Shown piece by piece: positions 14,599 through 33,016 of a stretch of 64,000 nt of DNA. The notes under the pieces were generated by a model, which was not told where the DNA came from, searched no databases, and was given only the letters and a program-made list of their open reading frames with translations. Origin of the DNA: Glandiceps talaboti (taxonomy: Eukaryota; Hemichordata; Enteropneusta; Spengelidae); assembly GCF_964340395.1 (NCBI RefSeq), contig NC_135555.1:24841725-24905724 (forward strand). Direction: 5' to 3'. Within the stretch, counting starts at the first letter, position 1. Each line of letters opens with the position of its first letter. A program made the translations under genes and the position numbers.

Positions 14599-16640
14599 GA
14601 TGAGACTGAATAAGGGATGAATACAAGAGAATCATAGTGTCTATTGGTAAAAAATGCCTTAGTTTTAATAGCATACCACATATCGTCTTGATTTTGCTGT
14701 GGACATGTGCTATGTGATTAGTTCACTTTAAATGTTTATCAATAAGAAGACCAACAAAAGGTACAACATCCACTTCATTAATAGTGCCCCTTCTCATTAG
14801 AATAGAGCCCTTTACATCTACTTGTCTCTGTTTGCCCCTAAAAATGATATAATTTGATTTCGTTTTGTTAATTGTCATTTTATTGACATCACACCATTGC
14901 AGCACCATCTTTAGGTGGTTGGTAGCAATGTCAGGATCAATTGAGTGGTTTGCTGGGTCATCAGCAAACAGCGGAAAATTGGAAAATTAACTAGAATTTG
15001 GAAGGTCATTTATGCATACTAAGAAAAGTGTGGGGCCAAGGACAGAACCCTGGGGAAACCAACAATTAATAAATTCATTTTGTGACGTAATCCCACCAAG
15101 CCTTATGAAATGGGGTCTTTTGGATAAGTAATGTTTGATCCATTGCAAAATAATACCTTTAAATCCATAGTGTTAGTAATGTCTTATGATCAATTGAATC
15201 AAATGCTTTGCTGAAATCAATGAATATACCAAGAGTGGGGTTACCTTGATCCATTTGTTCTAAAATATGATTTATCAAGTTAATCATTGACAATTTAGTA
15301 CTGTGTTTCTTCCTAAACCCGTATTGATGTTTGAATAGTATATGCTATACTTATACAAAAAAATTATTAACTATTTTTCTTCCAAAATCTTACTAAAAAC
15401 AGGTAGAATTGGTGGATTATTTCCGGATCACAACTTTCCCCCTTTTTGAAAATTGGTGTGACCTTTGCGATTTTCAAAGCAGAAGAGAATATGCCAGTAG
15501 ATTAGACAAGTTAAAGATATGTGTAAGCGAGTGTGTATCTGCAGAATCAATTAATAGCTGAGGGGACAAATTGTCCCAACCACATACTTTGGGGGATCTA
15601 GGGTTTTCAGGAGATTACGTACTTCAAGTTCGGTTGTCGTCTTGAGGAAAAAGGTGTGCTGCAGAGGTTGATCAAGAAATTGCCTAAAATCAACATCTGT
15701 CTTCGGAATAGTGTCAGCCAACTGTCTACCTACATTGACAAAGTGTTCATTAAATCCCTTTACTATTTCACCCTGGTCTGTTACGAGGTGGCTGTTGCCA
15801 TTAACATTCAACTCCAAATTTTCTTGGAATATAGAAACACTGTGTTGTTTACCAATTAAATTATTTATGACATTCCACGTTTTTCTGGGGTTGTTTTTGT
15901 TCAAGGTTAACAAATCTACAAAATAAGGCTTATATCTTTTGTGCACTCCTCAGTACACTCGTGAGCAGATTTCGCTACAGCACTAGCTTCATGTTGACTT
16001 GTGATGACTTTAGAATACAATTTATGTTTTGTATTTATCAATTTTTTTTATTGTTTTTGTAATCCATGGACTACTTTTCTTCTTAATTTGCTTTAAGGGT
16101 TCTTAGACGTAGGGGGGCATAGTTGTTGCATATATCAGTAAATATATTTGTGAATGAATTGAAAGCAGAGTCTGTATCAGAGGCATTGTATACTGGCTGC
16201 CAAGACACCTTTTGCAGATCACTTATAAAATGATCGTACTTTAACTTCTTGTAAGGACGGGTCTGTTAGTTGACGAATCAATATCGAAGTTTTCAAAAAT
16301 AGCAAAAGTAGAAAATGGTCCGATATATCAGTTTGAATAGTTCCGGCATGAATTCTAGATCTGTATTAACATTTGTATATATGTGAGCAATAACCGTTGA
16401 TGAATTGCACGAGTAGGGACCGAGATAATCTTCTCAAGGACTGGTGTAAACACTGTAATATGGAAATTAGCTGGTTACTCTGATTATCCCTACAACAATA
16501 ATCCATCAGTATGCATTTTTGTTTTTCATCGACTTTGACTTTATGAAGCGTTCTCAGCACTTTTTACACGATTTTTAATAGTCAACCACTCTTAGAACGA
16601 CTTTCTGATCACAATCATCTGTAATGAATTGCGGAACCTT
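14599..16640 (-). mobile_element. non-LTR (LINE) retrotransposon, endonuclease end and reverse transcriptase, degraded
   Basis: Reading the minus strand downward, about 16560-16310 matches the end of an APE endonuclease (TDISDHF motif). 15946-15551 is the linker and fingers region. About 15260-15180 gives IDFSKAFDSIDHKTL, the first catalytic-Asp block of reverse transcriptase. About 15062-15000 gives PQGSVLGPTLF. About 14965 gives an ADD catalytic motif. 14908-14723 is the thumb region and 14670-14600 the start of the C-terminal domain. Several frameshifts and stops are present. The element continues at 12404-11705 after the inserted DNA transposon. The clade is CR1/L2-like by motif wording only. 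Confidence 0.85.
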
Positions 16641-16660
16641 AATGAGGACACAGAAGTAGA

Positions 16661-16743
16661 TTTTTAGCACAACTGAACTGACAATGTTTAGTAGTGTTAT
16701 AGGCATCGCAAAGGGTCTGTCTGTCTGTCTGTCTGTCTGCCTG

Positions 16744-16774
<31 letters not shown>

Positions 16775-16775
16775 A
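16661..16775. repeat. second copy of dispersed repeat with (GTCT)n(GT)n tail
   Basis: The head TAGCACAACTGAACTGA, then TAGTGTTATAGGCATCGC, matches 6138-6190 and is again followed by GTCT and GT simple repeats. Confidence 0.8.
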
Positions 16776-17356
16776 TCTTAACATCTTGTGTATGCAAAGA
16801 TCCAACCACATTAATTGTAGCTTTGAGTTTTGATTTTTTTTTACAAAAGGGATATTGAAGTGAAGTAGTAGTTGTTATTACATTTCCTAGTGAATGTCCG
16901 TGATCATGATTGAAATGTAACCATGGTAACTCTGGTATGAGTAGCCACAACTGTTGGTGCAATAATGTGTGAAACTCTTGTGTATTGTATATGACCTCTC
17001 ATTCAAAGTAATTCATTTACTATATGTAACAAATGGTTACTATGAAAGAAATTAAAAGTACTAGTTATAATGTAGTACTAGTTATATAATGTAGTACTTG
17101 ATATAAAATGTCCGTATACTGTAGCAATTCATGTGATCGGAAGGACCAGTAGATATCTCAACTAAACAATCATAACATATTTTGGCTTTCATAACAAACT
17201 TGACTGATTCACGTATGATTTTATATTATTAGATGCATGCATCAAAAGTACTAGTATACATCCAGAGTTTAACGCTGTTCTCTGCCGGGCAGTGTTCTTC
17301 AACGTGTAGTGCGCCCTCTTCGACATGATTGCCGATTGTTGTTTTGGGTTTAGTAT
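16776..17356. other. intergenic DNA and 3' flank of the GPCR gene
   Basis: No coding signal was found. It holds the downstream side of the minus-strand GPCR gene. I did not find a clear canonical AATAAA on the minus strand close to the stop codon, so the 3' end is undefined. Confidence 0.4.
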
Positions 17357-21793
<4,437 letters not shown>

Positions 21794-22583
21794 CTGAAGC
21801 AAACAGAAACTACATAGAACAAGTTACGTTCATACACGACTATCAATAGTTTGCTCTGTAGGTACGTAGTGTTGACGGCGCAGACACATGAGACATAGAT
21901 TGAACCGACTTTATTCCTGAGATGTGTTTGGAGTCGATACTGATAAATTTGCATCGTACTACTATACGTTCTGTTGAGTGTCGCAAGACGAAAACAACAA
22001 GTCCCGGTACTAATTACCATGACAACAAGCTGTCCCGATACAAGTTACCAGGACGACATGGTTGTACACATTTTAGTATCCCGGTAACACCTTTACCAAT
22101 ATGAGAAAGGTGTACTTGAGACGTTTAATGTTAAATGTCAAAGTTAATTAGATAGTCGATTTGATAATTAGATGTTAGGGCTGAAAACAACAGATGGTTA
22201 CATATGGTAATGTTAAATCAGGTAACCGTTAGCTGTATACATGTTGTAATACGACATGAACTACTGCTCGTCAATTCAGTACTCACGCGACTAGTACCAC
22301 ACATTTCATCTTCGCTCACACTATTCATGCTGTTAATCTTTCGTTGTTTCAATTCGTTTAGGTTTTGAGAAAACATATTATTTGCTCTTGAACTTGAAAT
22401 ATTTGGACACATTGACATACTCCATATCGACCATTATGTACTTAGTGTAGTAGTGCAGTTTGTAAAACTCGTATAGCTTTTTGTGATATTGTCAATATTA
22501 CGTCACAATTTTCAACTATTGAGTAAATACGACACTTAGTCATTGATATAACATACCTCTTTTTAATATTATACAAAACGTAA
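21794..22583. other. upstream flank of the GPCR gene
   Basis: This probably contains the GPCR 5' non-coding exon and promoter. I could not place either from sequence alone. No coding exon was recognised. Confidence 0.35.
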
Positions 22584-24794
<2,211 letters not shown>

Positions 24795-27700
24795 ATGACT
24801 CATAAAGGTAGGAGTCCTTTGGTTACACTTGCTATACCTTATTCTTGCCGTGTCTTCTTCCATTCAGCTTGTCTTCTTTGAATAACGAATTACCTATCAA
24901 TAGTAATATTTCAAATGTTTGCATCAGTTATCACAGCGTTTCTCCTAGGCATGTTAGAACCGCAAGTTTACGCCCAAGAAGCTAGAAAGGGTGATAAACA
25001 ATTTCAGATAGCAATTATTTGGCTGTCGAAATCCAGACAATTATATCACAACGGGACATCGGAATATTCTGTATCTATATAGATAACGAGATGCGTGTCT
25101 TTTTTTATCAGAACTTCTATTCTGTGAAACAGCTCTGTAAGCCTTATTTACATGTGTATGTATATGCAAGTTGGACGGTGTGCATGTGTATGCCTTAGTC
25201 ACTGTATAAGACGAGTTCCGGCAAACCTACACCGTGTCTTTATAAAATGTTCAACTGTATTCCAAGTTTCTATCCCAAAGATAGTATCTGTGAGTTGATT
25301 GAAGCGAGATGATGAACAACAGCTATACATTATATATTCATCCAGCTATACATTATAATTTGTACATGTTGACACCACAAACTTAATATGAGATTTTTAA
25401 AATTACAGTGGAATTATTGTTGGAAATTGAAACTTTTAACTTTGAGTTCTAGCAGTAATGTAATGTAATGTAATGTAATGTAATGTAATGTAATGTAATG
25501 TAATGTAATGCAATGTAACGTAATGTAATGTAATGTAATGTAATGTAATGTAATGTAACGTAATGCAATGTAATGTAATGTAATGTAATGTAATGTAATG
25601 TAATGTAATGTAATGTAATGTAATGTAATGTAATGTAATGTAATGTAATGTAATGTAATGTAACGTAATGCAATGTAACGTAATGTAAGGTGGTTAGCAT
25701 TGTGGATGGTTTTATGTATATCGGGTTAAAAACACAACCGTTATAAGTAATTTATTTCCGTATGAATTAAAAAGTGACGCTCTACAACAAGATTTGACTT
25801 TAGTGATACCATGTCAGTCATCGCAGTGAGAGAAAAAAGCCAGCAATTTAGTAAGTTTTTAGTCTAATCCCTTCTTCATATTAGAAGACTATTCAATAAT
25901 GAGCTATGACAGCCTTTGTTTATTAACAGTTTTTATCGAAATACTTTCATTAAACATTTTCCATCTAGCATATTGACTTTACTACGGATAGACGAGTAGA
26001 TCAGAGTCCATTAATAATCAGCTACGCTTTCTTGTCGATCCGTTTTAATCGAAGATGTGCAGACAGACGCGTCACGCGGGATAGGTACTAGGTTCGATTA
26101 ACGTGTTCACCCAGACTGACAGCGTATAAGTAGATTAAAACTCCCTGTCACCATACTATTGATGTATGTTATTTGCTTTCTAACATATCTAACATATAAC
26201 ATGGCAAAATCAAATTTTTTCTAAACCCCCACCCCAAAAAACCCACGTTATTTAACCGTAAACTATATTTTGCATTTTGTTAAATGAGCTGGTCAACTGA
26301 TTCCAGTTAGTTTTAATATGAAATCATACATGAAGTGTCACTCCTAGGTTTTACCAATTTATCAATGTTTTCAATGTCGGAAATGTGGACATAGTTCCCA
26401 CTGTCCAATAACCAGAATTTTTTTTTTTCAGTTTGGACCAACATTGTGTTATTTTAAATGTTCTTTGACTTCGTTAATACTAACCCAGAGACTTGTCTAT
26501 CTGGTTTGCAAAATGTATTTTACTAGTACATATATACTGTACTACATACATACATACATACATACATACATACTGTACTATACTAGTATACTGTCAAACC
26601 AGTATGTTAGTCAAATAGCTAAATCTCTGCATATTTCGCTGAATTTACTTGAAAACAAATGCCAGTGAATTGCGCCAAAGTCATACCGGGTTGAAGATAA
26701 AATGTTCTTAGATTTACTCATTCAACTTTTTTTGAATATAGTGTTGGAAAGTTTAAATTAAATTTATATAAATATTCCTAAAATGTTGACTCCACGTGCA
26801 CACTTATGGCGGAAATATTTGTTAATGTCCATAGAAAGTAGGGTATAAACATCATGCCTTTTTTGTTCCGATTTGTAATTTATTAAGATATTATGCAAAT
26901 TAATGTGATAAAATAACGTGTTGTGATATTTCATTAATGTTAAAGGCAAACGGTTTCATGTTTAGCAATAAAAATCTCCCGACATTGAAATTCATGTAGA
27001 CAAGTTTTGCTGTTATCCAAATTGAATGATCTACCGTTTTGACGACAAATATACTGTGAAAGTATTTAGACTATAAAAGTAAAGTCTACATAATTGTCTT
27101 CATTTACTTCTTTTACACCTCATCAAAATATCACGGAGTATTGTAACCGACGAGTATTTTATCTTGGAGCTCGAAGTAATTTTTTTTTTAAATTAAGAAG
27201 TCATGTTATCGGAAACAAACATTTAAAAAAATATTTTAGCTAACTACTATACCGATATTTCAAAGTTGTAAAGTTTTCTCTTGCACAGCCATATATCTAT
27301 CTAGTTATTGGATAGAAAATGATTTACTATCGCCGTCAAATACAGTATTTTCATAAACATACTTTTAAGCTTGTATTTTACAATCTTATTGTGTTGTGTT
27401 TTTTAAGATTGTTTTAGTTAATTTTCAGATGGAAATGTATGCATTTTATTTCAGGACAAGGTGGCATAAATCAGCTTGGAGGAGTCTTCGCCAACGGTCG
27501 TCCCCTCCCACTTCATATTCGTCAACGGATTTTGGAATTGGCGCATCTCGGTCTCCGCCCTTGCGACATTTCCCGTCAACTTCTGGTTTCTCATGGTTGT
27601 GTCAGTAAAATCCTTAGCAGATATTCCGAGACTGGTTCTATTTTACCAGGAGCGATTGGCGGCAGCAAGCCACGAGTGTCTACACCCGAAGTCATCTCCA

Positions 27701-30700
27701 AAATATCTCTCTACAAGAGAGAAAATTCATCAATGTTCGCCTGGGAGATAAGAGAACGACTACTCATTGAAGGTATCTGCTCAAAGGACAACTTACCAAG
27801 CGTCAGCTCCATCAATCGCATCCTTCGCAATAGCGAATCATCATCCGGAGACGACGACGGAGACGGAGACGAGAAAATTAAAGCCGAGACCAGTACCAGT
27901 AGCGGACATAACGAGATCCGATCCCCAGACAAACTTGTCTCATTCGCAATCGATGACATTCTAGGTACTGGAGAAGGGAAACAAGACAATAAGAGGAAGC
28001 GACCCGACTCGGGAGAAGATGAAAGCAGGGAAATAAGTGAGTTTAAAACAAGATATTTAAATGTCTAATCTAAAGACTTGTAGTAACTTGTTGGTTGTGT
28101 AGATCTTAAACTTGACGCTGTTCTTACATATATCCCTCGTAGCGTTGAACTGAATTAGATGGTTTTAGATTGTATAATCCCACATAAACAGAAGAAAAAA
28201 AATACTCAGAATAAGTATCAATGAGTTTTGTGGCCTTTTTGCATCACCCTGATACATGTCAGGAAATTCTGATGTTAGTTTTGAACAATGTGAAAATCGG
28301 AAGATAAAAAAAATTATATAATTTTACATATGGGAAACTAAATTACGAAACTGTCTGGAATCGAATTGTTGCCTATACATGGAATTGTAATTGCGTCTGT
28401 ATTTGATTGTCTCTGTATTTTAGGTTTGTATATTGCAAACACACAGAATTAGAAGAAATGATTGTTGCAATCTCACATATAATCCCATTAGTTGACATAT
28501 AGATGTCACCGTCTATCAGTGATCGGAAGAGTAGCCTGTATCGTAAACCTATAAATGATCAGAAATGGCTGGAGGGTGGGGAGATATGAATAGAACTGTT
28601 TAAATAGCCGTAATGAGATTTGACGAGGTTCCTTTGTACGACCTGACGTAAGCCTTTGCACTGAATTTATAACTCAGTTCATGTCATATTTAACGTTGTG
28701 ATCGATGTTATTATACTATCATTGTTAACACTTAGTTTTCTGTTGTGTGTTTTACATACGTAATTGGGAAATGAACAGTTGTGCGAGGTAGCTAGCTTTC
28801 GAAAGTCGATTTCCTCTATCAAACTGTGTGTTCAGGTCCATATGTTTCTCGTTAAAGGCCAGTTCTGTGACATCTATGAATGGGAATAACGACATACACA
28901 GGTCACCATTGACTTGTTGAAATTATTATTGTATTATCATTATATCGTATTACACCGAGAAAAGAAACCCATGCAATTTGGAATGAAATACAAATGGTAT
29001 CTCTTGTTACTTTTTTTTTTCAGGTGATAAACGATCGAAAATGGCGGGGGAGTCGAGGGACGCGGAACATACATGTGCAACAGAGGCCAAGGCGACTACT
29101 TCGAGGGTAAGAATTTATCATGAGAGAGTTCTTACTTTAAAGTCAATATTTCATTTCAGTCAATAGTGAATAACGAATGTTGTGTTCATTACATTAGATG
29201 TGATTAGGTGCAAACATTTAGTAGGACTTGTTTTAACAATGACTATATTCCTGATCATTACAATAGCTTAAAGGCACTAATTAACACAGTGGTAATCAGT
29301 CAGGCGAATTTTATCTGGCATTAAGTCAATACAATTGTTCTAACTCTACTACTACTACCATTTCCCATCAAACTGGTTTACAAATATTGATCCATTTAAA
29401 TGCTTGTACCGTTATGTAGCTATCAAGCCATGACATTCCCTTTGTCATCATCAAGTCACCCGACCTATGACTTTCATCTGTTACAGAATGCATAATATCA
29501 AAAATGAAGAAAAAATCCATCGAATGTTATATGCAACTTTGATATTAACTTCAAAGAAATAAACCATCGAAAAATAACATAAAACGTAACATTACTGAGA
29601 AACAATAAAGACATAATTGAAAATATGTTGTCAAGTTAGACAGTTAAATGAAATAACTATATTTTCCTGTTTAAAATATAAATATAGTTTCATACAATGT
29701 AACTTAAGCTAACGTCGTTTGATACTTTCACCATGGCAACGCCTCGGAGATTGAGTGTGTTGAAATTTGTGATGAAACTACCACCATATCAATCAGTAGT
29801 GGTGTTATGAAGTAACTAGGCGTATTGGTATTATGAAGTAACTAGGTGTATTAGTGTTATGGGGTATAACTAAGTGTATTGGTGTTATGGGGTATAACTT
29901 GGTGTTATGGGGTAACTTGGCGTATTGGTGTTATGAGGTAACTAGGTGTATTGGTGTTATGGGGTATAACTTGGTGTATTGGTGTTATGGGGTATAACTT
30001 GGTGTATTGGTGTTATGGGGTAACTTGGCGTTTTGGTGTTATGAGGTAAATTGGTGTATTGGTGTTATGGGGTATAACTTGGTGTATTGGTGTTATGGGG
30101 TAACTTGGCGTATTGGTGTTATGAGGTAAATTGGTGTATTGGTGTTATGGGGTAACTAGACGTATTGGTGTTATGAGGTAACTTGGCGTATTGGTGTTAT
30201 GAGGTAAATTGGTGTATTGGTGTTATGGGGTAACTAGACGTATTGGTGTTATGGGGTAACTTGGCGTATTGGTGTTATGAGGTAAATTGGTGTATTGGTG
30301 TTATGGGGTAACTAGACGTATTGGTGTTATGGGGTAACTTGGTGTATTGGTGTTATGGGGTATAACTTGGTGTATTGGTGTTATGGGGTATAACTTGGTG
30401 TATTGGTGTTATGGGGTAACTTGGCGTTTTGGTGTTATGAGGTAAATTGGTGTATTGGTGTTATGGGGTAACTTGGTGTATTGGTGTTATGAGGTAACTT
30501 GGCGTATTGGTGTTATGAGGTAACTAGGTGTATTGGTGTTATGGGGTAACTAGACGTATTGGTGTTATGGGGTAACTAGGTGTACTGATGTTAGGTCAGA
30601 AAACATTTTAAAAATGCTGTTCAACGGGCCCGACTACCCATATTTTTGGCATTTCAATTTTGTTATGGAGTAACTAGACGTATTGGTGTTATGGGGTAAC

Positions 30701-32984
30701 TAGACGTATTGGTGTTATGGGGTAACTAGACGTATTGGTGTTATGGGGTAACTAGGTGTATTGGTGTTATGGGGTAACTAGGTGTACTGGTGTTATGGGG
30801 TAACTAGACGTATTGGTGTTATGGGGTAACTAGGTGTATTGGTGTATTGGTGTTATGGGGTAACTAGGTGTATTGGTGTATTGGTGTTATGGGGTAACTA
30901 GACGTATTGGTGTTATGGGGTAACTAGACGTATTGGTGTTATGGGGTAACTAGGTGTATTGGTGTTATGGGGTAAATTGGTGTATTGGTGTTATGGGGTA
31001 TAACTTGGTGTATTGGTGTATTGGTGTTATGGGGTAACTAGACGTATTGGTGTTATGGGGTAACTAGGTGTATTGGTGTTATGGGGTAACTAGACGTATT
31101 GGTGTTATGGGGTAACTAGACGTATTGGTGTTATGGGGTAACTAGACGTATTGGTGTTATGGGGTAACTAGGTGTATTGGTGTTATGGGGTAACTAGGTG
31201 TATTGGTGTTATGGGGTAACTAGGTGTATTGGTGTTATGGGGTAACTAGACGTATTGGTGTTATGGGGTAACTAGGTGTATTGGTGTTATGGGGTAACTA
31301 GGTGTATTGGTGTTATGGGGTAACTAGGTGTATTGGTGTATTGGTGTTATGGGGTAACTAGGTGTATTGGTGTTATGGGGTAACTAGACGTATTGGTGTA
31401 TTGGGGTAACTAGGCGTATTGGTGTTATGGGGTAACTAGGTGTATTGGTGTTATGGGGTAACTAGGTGTATTGGTGTTATGGGGTAACTAGACGTATTGG
31501 TGTTATGGGGTAACTAGGTGTATTGGTGTTATGGGGTAACTAGGTGTATTGGTGTTATGGGGTAACTAGGTGTATTGGTGTATTGGTAATATGGGGTAAC
31601 TAGGTGTATTGGTGTTATGGGGTAACTAGACGTATTGGTGTTATGGGGTAACTAGACGTATTGGTGTTATGGGGTAACTTGGCGTATTGGTGTTATGGGG
31701 TAACTAGGTGTATTGGTGTTATGGGGTAACTAGGTGTATTGGTGTTATGGGGTAACTAGGTGTATTGGTGTATTGGTGTTATGGGGTAACTAGGTGTATT
31801 GGTGTATTGGTGTTATGGGGTAACTAGGTGTATTGGTGTTATGGGGTAACTAGGTGTATTGGTGTTATGAGGTAAATTGGTGTATTGGTGTTATGGGGTA
31901 ACTAGGTGTATTGGTGTTATGGGGTAACTAGGTGTATTGGTGTATTGGTGTTATGGGGTAACTAGGTGTATTGGTGTATTGGTGTTATGGGGTAACTAGA
32001 CGTATTGGTGTTATGGGGTAACTAGACGTATTGGTGTTATGGGGTAACTAGACGTATTGGTGTTATGGGGTAACTAGACGTATTGGTGTTATGGGGTAAC
32101 TAGACGTATTGGTGTTATGGGGTAACTAGACGTATTGGTGTTATGGGGTAACTAGACGTATTGGTGTTATGGGGTAACTAGACGTATTGGTGTTATGGGG
32201 TAACTAGACGTATTGGTGTTATGGGGTAACTAGACGTATTGGTGTTATGGGGTAACTAGACGTATTGGTGTTATGGGGTAACTAGGTGTATTGGTGTTAT
32301 GGGGTAACTTGGTGTATTGGTGTTATGGGGTAACTAGACGTATTGGTGTTATGGGGTAACTAGGTGTATTGGTGTATTGGTGTTATGGGGTATGCATATG
32401 GTCACACGAATTCAGAAAATATAAGGAAATCCCCTTATATTAACTAATTTTGAAACAATGTATATATAGTAGTAGTCAAGCAGCCATTTTACTGCCATGT
32501 CATGTGAAGCCAGCATGAGGATATATTGCCCATCACCAAAGAATCGTAATTATCCCGTATCCGTGCATTTTATTACCAACGATCATAGTGTATCAGATAT
32601 GTCTATATCAGGAATTTGTAAGGTTTCTGGCGATGAGGATCGATTGAGGTTAAAGGAGGAGGAAATCATTTTCCACCTGGGAACGCTGGAACCCCATGGA
32701 ATTAATAGATTATTTACATCATTCCCTAATATCTAACTTTACTTATTCTATCTTTCAGGAGTGTTCTATTGGGTTCTCTTTCGTGCGCGTGATTTTAAAA
32801 TATTTTTGCGCGAACCTTACCATTGATAGATACTCGCGCAGTAGTCGGTCTATTCCTATAACATTTATAATCGGGTTGTTACCTGCTATATGTCGTGCCT
32901 TGGTATCCTTGAGAAAGAATTTGATTCGAAACATCAGATTGTATTTATGTATTCGGACTGTATAACTCGTTCCTTACGCATTTC

Positions 32985-33016
<32 letters not shown>

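Noticed and set aside
26071-26110. tRNA B box (GGTTCGATTA)
   Set aside because: No matching A box or cloverleaf around it.
27476-27989. Alternative-frame and antisense ORFs over the paired-box exon
   Set aside because: The paired-domain frame explains the exon fully, and the others are shadows.
32497-32965. Overlapping ORFs in Pax intron 3 as an extra Pax exon
   Set aside because: No Pax-like or homeodomain sequence, and exon 3 joins exon 4 in phase without them.
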